A DNA stretch of 64,000 nucleotides from Terebella lapidaria (Eukaryota > Annelida > Polychaeta > Terebellida > Terebellidae). Positions 62,601 to 64,000 of the stretch are shown here, piece by piece. The position numbers were made by a program, and so were the translations under genes. The stretch lies in the NCBI GenBank assembly GCA_949152475.1, contig OX424563.1, forward strand, positions 40,992,120 to 41,056,119. The letters are read 5' to 3'. The notes below the pieces were generated by a model. It saw nothing but the letters and a program-made list of their open reading frames with translations. It was not told where the DNA came from and searched no databases. The number at the start of each line of letters is the position of its first letter. Within the stretch, counting starts at the first letter, position 1.

Positions 62601-64000
62601 ATGGACATGCGATGCTTTACTGTACAATGGACACGTTATGCTCAACCGTAAGACTGACATGCGATGCTCCACAGTACGATGGACCTGGGACGCTCCATCA
62701 TACGATGGAAATGTGACGCTCCACCGTACGATCGACATGCGATGCTCCACCGTATGATCGGCATGTGATGCTCCACCGTACGATGGACATGCGATGTTCC
62801 ACCGTACGATGGACATCTGATGCTCCACCGTACGATGGACATGTGACACTCCGCTGTACGATGGACATGCGACGCTCCACTGTACGATGGACATGTGACG
62901 CTCAACCGTACGATGGACATGCTCATGGCGATGCTCCATCGTACGATGGACATGGGATGCTCTATCGTATGATGGACTAGCGATGCTCCACCGTAAGATG
63001 GACATGTGACGCTCCACCGTACGATGGACATGCGATGCTCCATCGTACGATGGACATGGGATGCTCCACCGTATGATGGACATGTGACGCTCCACCGTAC
63101 GATGGACATGCGATGCTACACCGTACGATGGACATGGGATGCTCCACCGTACGATGGACATGGGATGCTCCACCGTACGATGGACATCTCACGCTCCATC
63201 ATACGATGGACATGCGATGCTCCACCGTACGATAGACATGTGATGCTCCATTGTACGATGGACATCTGACGCTCCACCGTACGATGGACATGCGACGCTC
63301 CATCGTATTATGGCCTAGTGACGCTCCATCATAAGATGGACATGCGACGCTCCACCGTAGGATGGACATGCGATGCTCCACGTACGATGGACATGTGACG
63401 CCCCATCGTACGAAGGACATGCGACGCTCAACTGTATGATGGACATGCGATGCTTTACTGTACAATGGACACGTGATGCTCCACCGTACGATGGACATGT
63501 GATGCTCCATCGTACGATGGACTAGGGAAGCTCCACCGTAAGATATGTGACGCTTCACAGTACGATGGACATGGGACGCTCCATCATACGATGGACATGT
63601 GATGCTCCACTGTACGATGGATATGTGACGCTCCACCGTACGATGGACATGTGACGCTCCAATGTACGATGGACATGCGACGCTCCATCGTATGATGGAC
63701 ATGTGATGCTCCACCATACGATGGACTAGTGATGCTCCACCGTAAGATGGACATGTGACGCTCCACAGTACGATGGACATGGGACGCTCCATCATACGAA
63801 GGACATGTGATGCTCCACCGTACGATCGACATGTGATGCTCCACCGTACGATCGACATGTGATGCTCCACGGTACGATGGACATGTGACGCTCCACCGTA
63901 CGATGGACATGGGACGCTCCAATGTACGATGGACATGCAACGCTCCACTGTATGATGGACATGCGATGCTCCACTGTACGATGGACATCTGACGCTCCAC
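59663..64000. repeat. 26-bp satellite array, right arm
   Basis: The same 26-bp array resumes directly after the retrotransposon and runs off the window. It begins with the GATA target duplication, then continues in the phase left at 46225. From about 59862 it is a near copy of 38211 onward (offset 21651), and from about 62075 of 39981 onward (offset 22094). It therefore belongs to the same higher-order unit as the region 6-8 kb left of the element. Nothing else is encoded here. Confidence 0.98.

Overview
The window is eukaryotic, probably from an invertebrate animal genome. It contains no recognisable host gene. It consists of one very large 26-bp satellite array (1-46225 and 59663-64000, both ends running out of the window) with a single complete LTR retrotransposon (46226-59662, 13,437 bp) inserted in it. 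The Pol protein has the general look of Ty3/Gypsy elements from marine invertebrates such as bivalves, but that host guess is weak. The organism cannot be fixed from the sequence alone.

Satellite: about 50.6 kb, or roughly 1,940 monomers of 26 bp. The monomers carry a near-palindromic core, CCAYCGTACGATGG. They are arranged in nested higher-order repeats of several sizes: about 0.99 kb in three tandem copies at 4.6-7.6 kb, about 1.6/1.4 kb at 1.9-4.6 kb, 1,963 bp at 19.0-22.9 kb, 5,159 bp at 20.8-29.8 kb, and 1,325 bp at 34.3-37.3 kb. There are also dispersed copies of multi-kb blocks. The minus strand of the typical monomer has no stop codon in any frame, so long repetitive open frames (up to 988 codons) appear. 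They are by-products of the repeat, not genes.

Retrotransposon: it lies on the minus strand. Reading in its own direction, it has a 5' LTR (59662-58907), a primer-binding-like site (58905-58888), gag (58842-56266), pol in the -1 frame (56308-51734; protease, reverse transcriptase, RNase H, integrase), a 1.45-kb untranslated stretch with two hairpins, ORF3 (50286-48862), ORF4 in the same frame directly after ORF3's single TGA (48861-47488), a polypurine-like tract and a 3' LTR (46981-46226). The two 756-bp LTRs differ at one base. The insertion is flanked by a 4-bp GATA duplication, and removing it restores the 26-bp register exactly. All catalytic residues of Pol are present, so the copy is very young and may be functional.

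Most unusual points: (1) a hexamer GGGYCG occurs about 118 times on the plus strand of the element (CGRCCC in the element's RNA) and about once in the other orientation, spread through LTRs, genes in all frames and untranslated parts; (2) ORF3 and ORF4 form one frame of about 930 codons broken only by a TGA followed by C, suggestive of readthrough; they encode a C2H2-like zinc-finger protein and a leucine-zipper protein, not an envelope; (3) the 10-mer of the polypurine tract recurs three times at exact 54-base steps at the start of pol; (4) the element sits inside a 390-bp (15-monomer) block that interrupts an otherwise collinear duplicated satellite unit.
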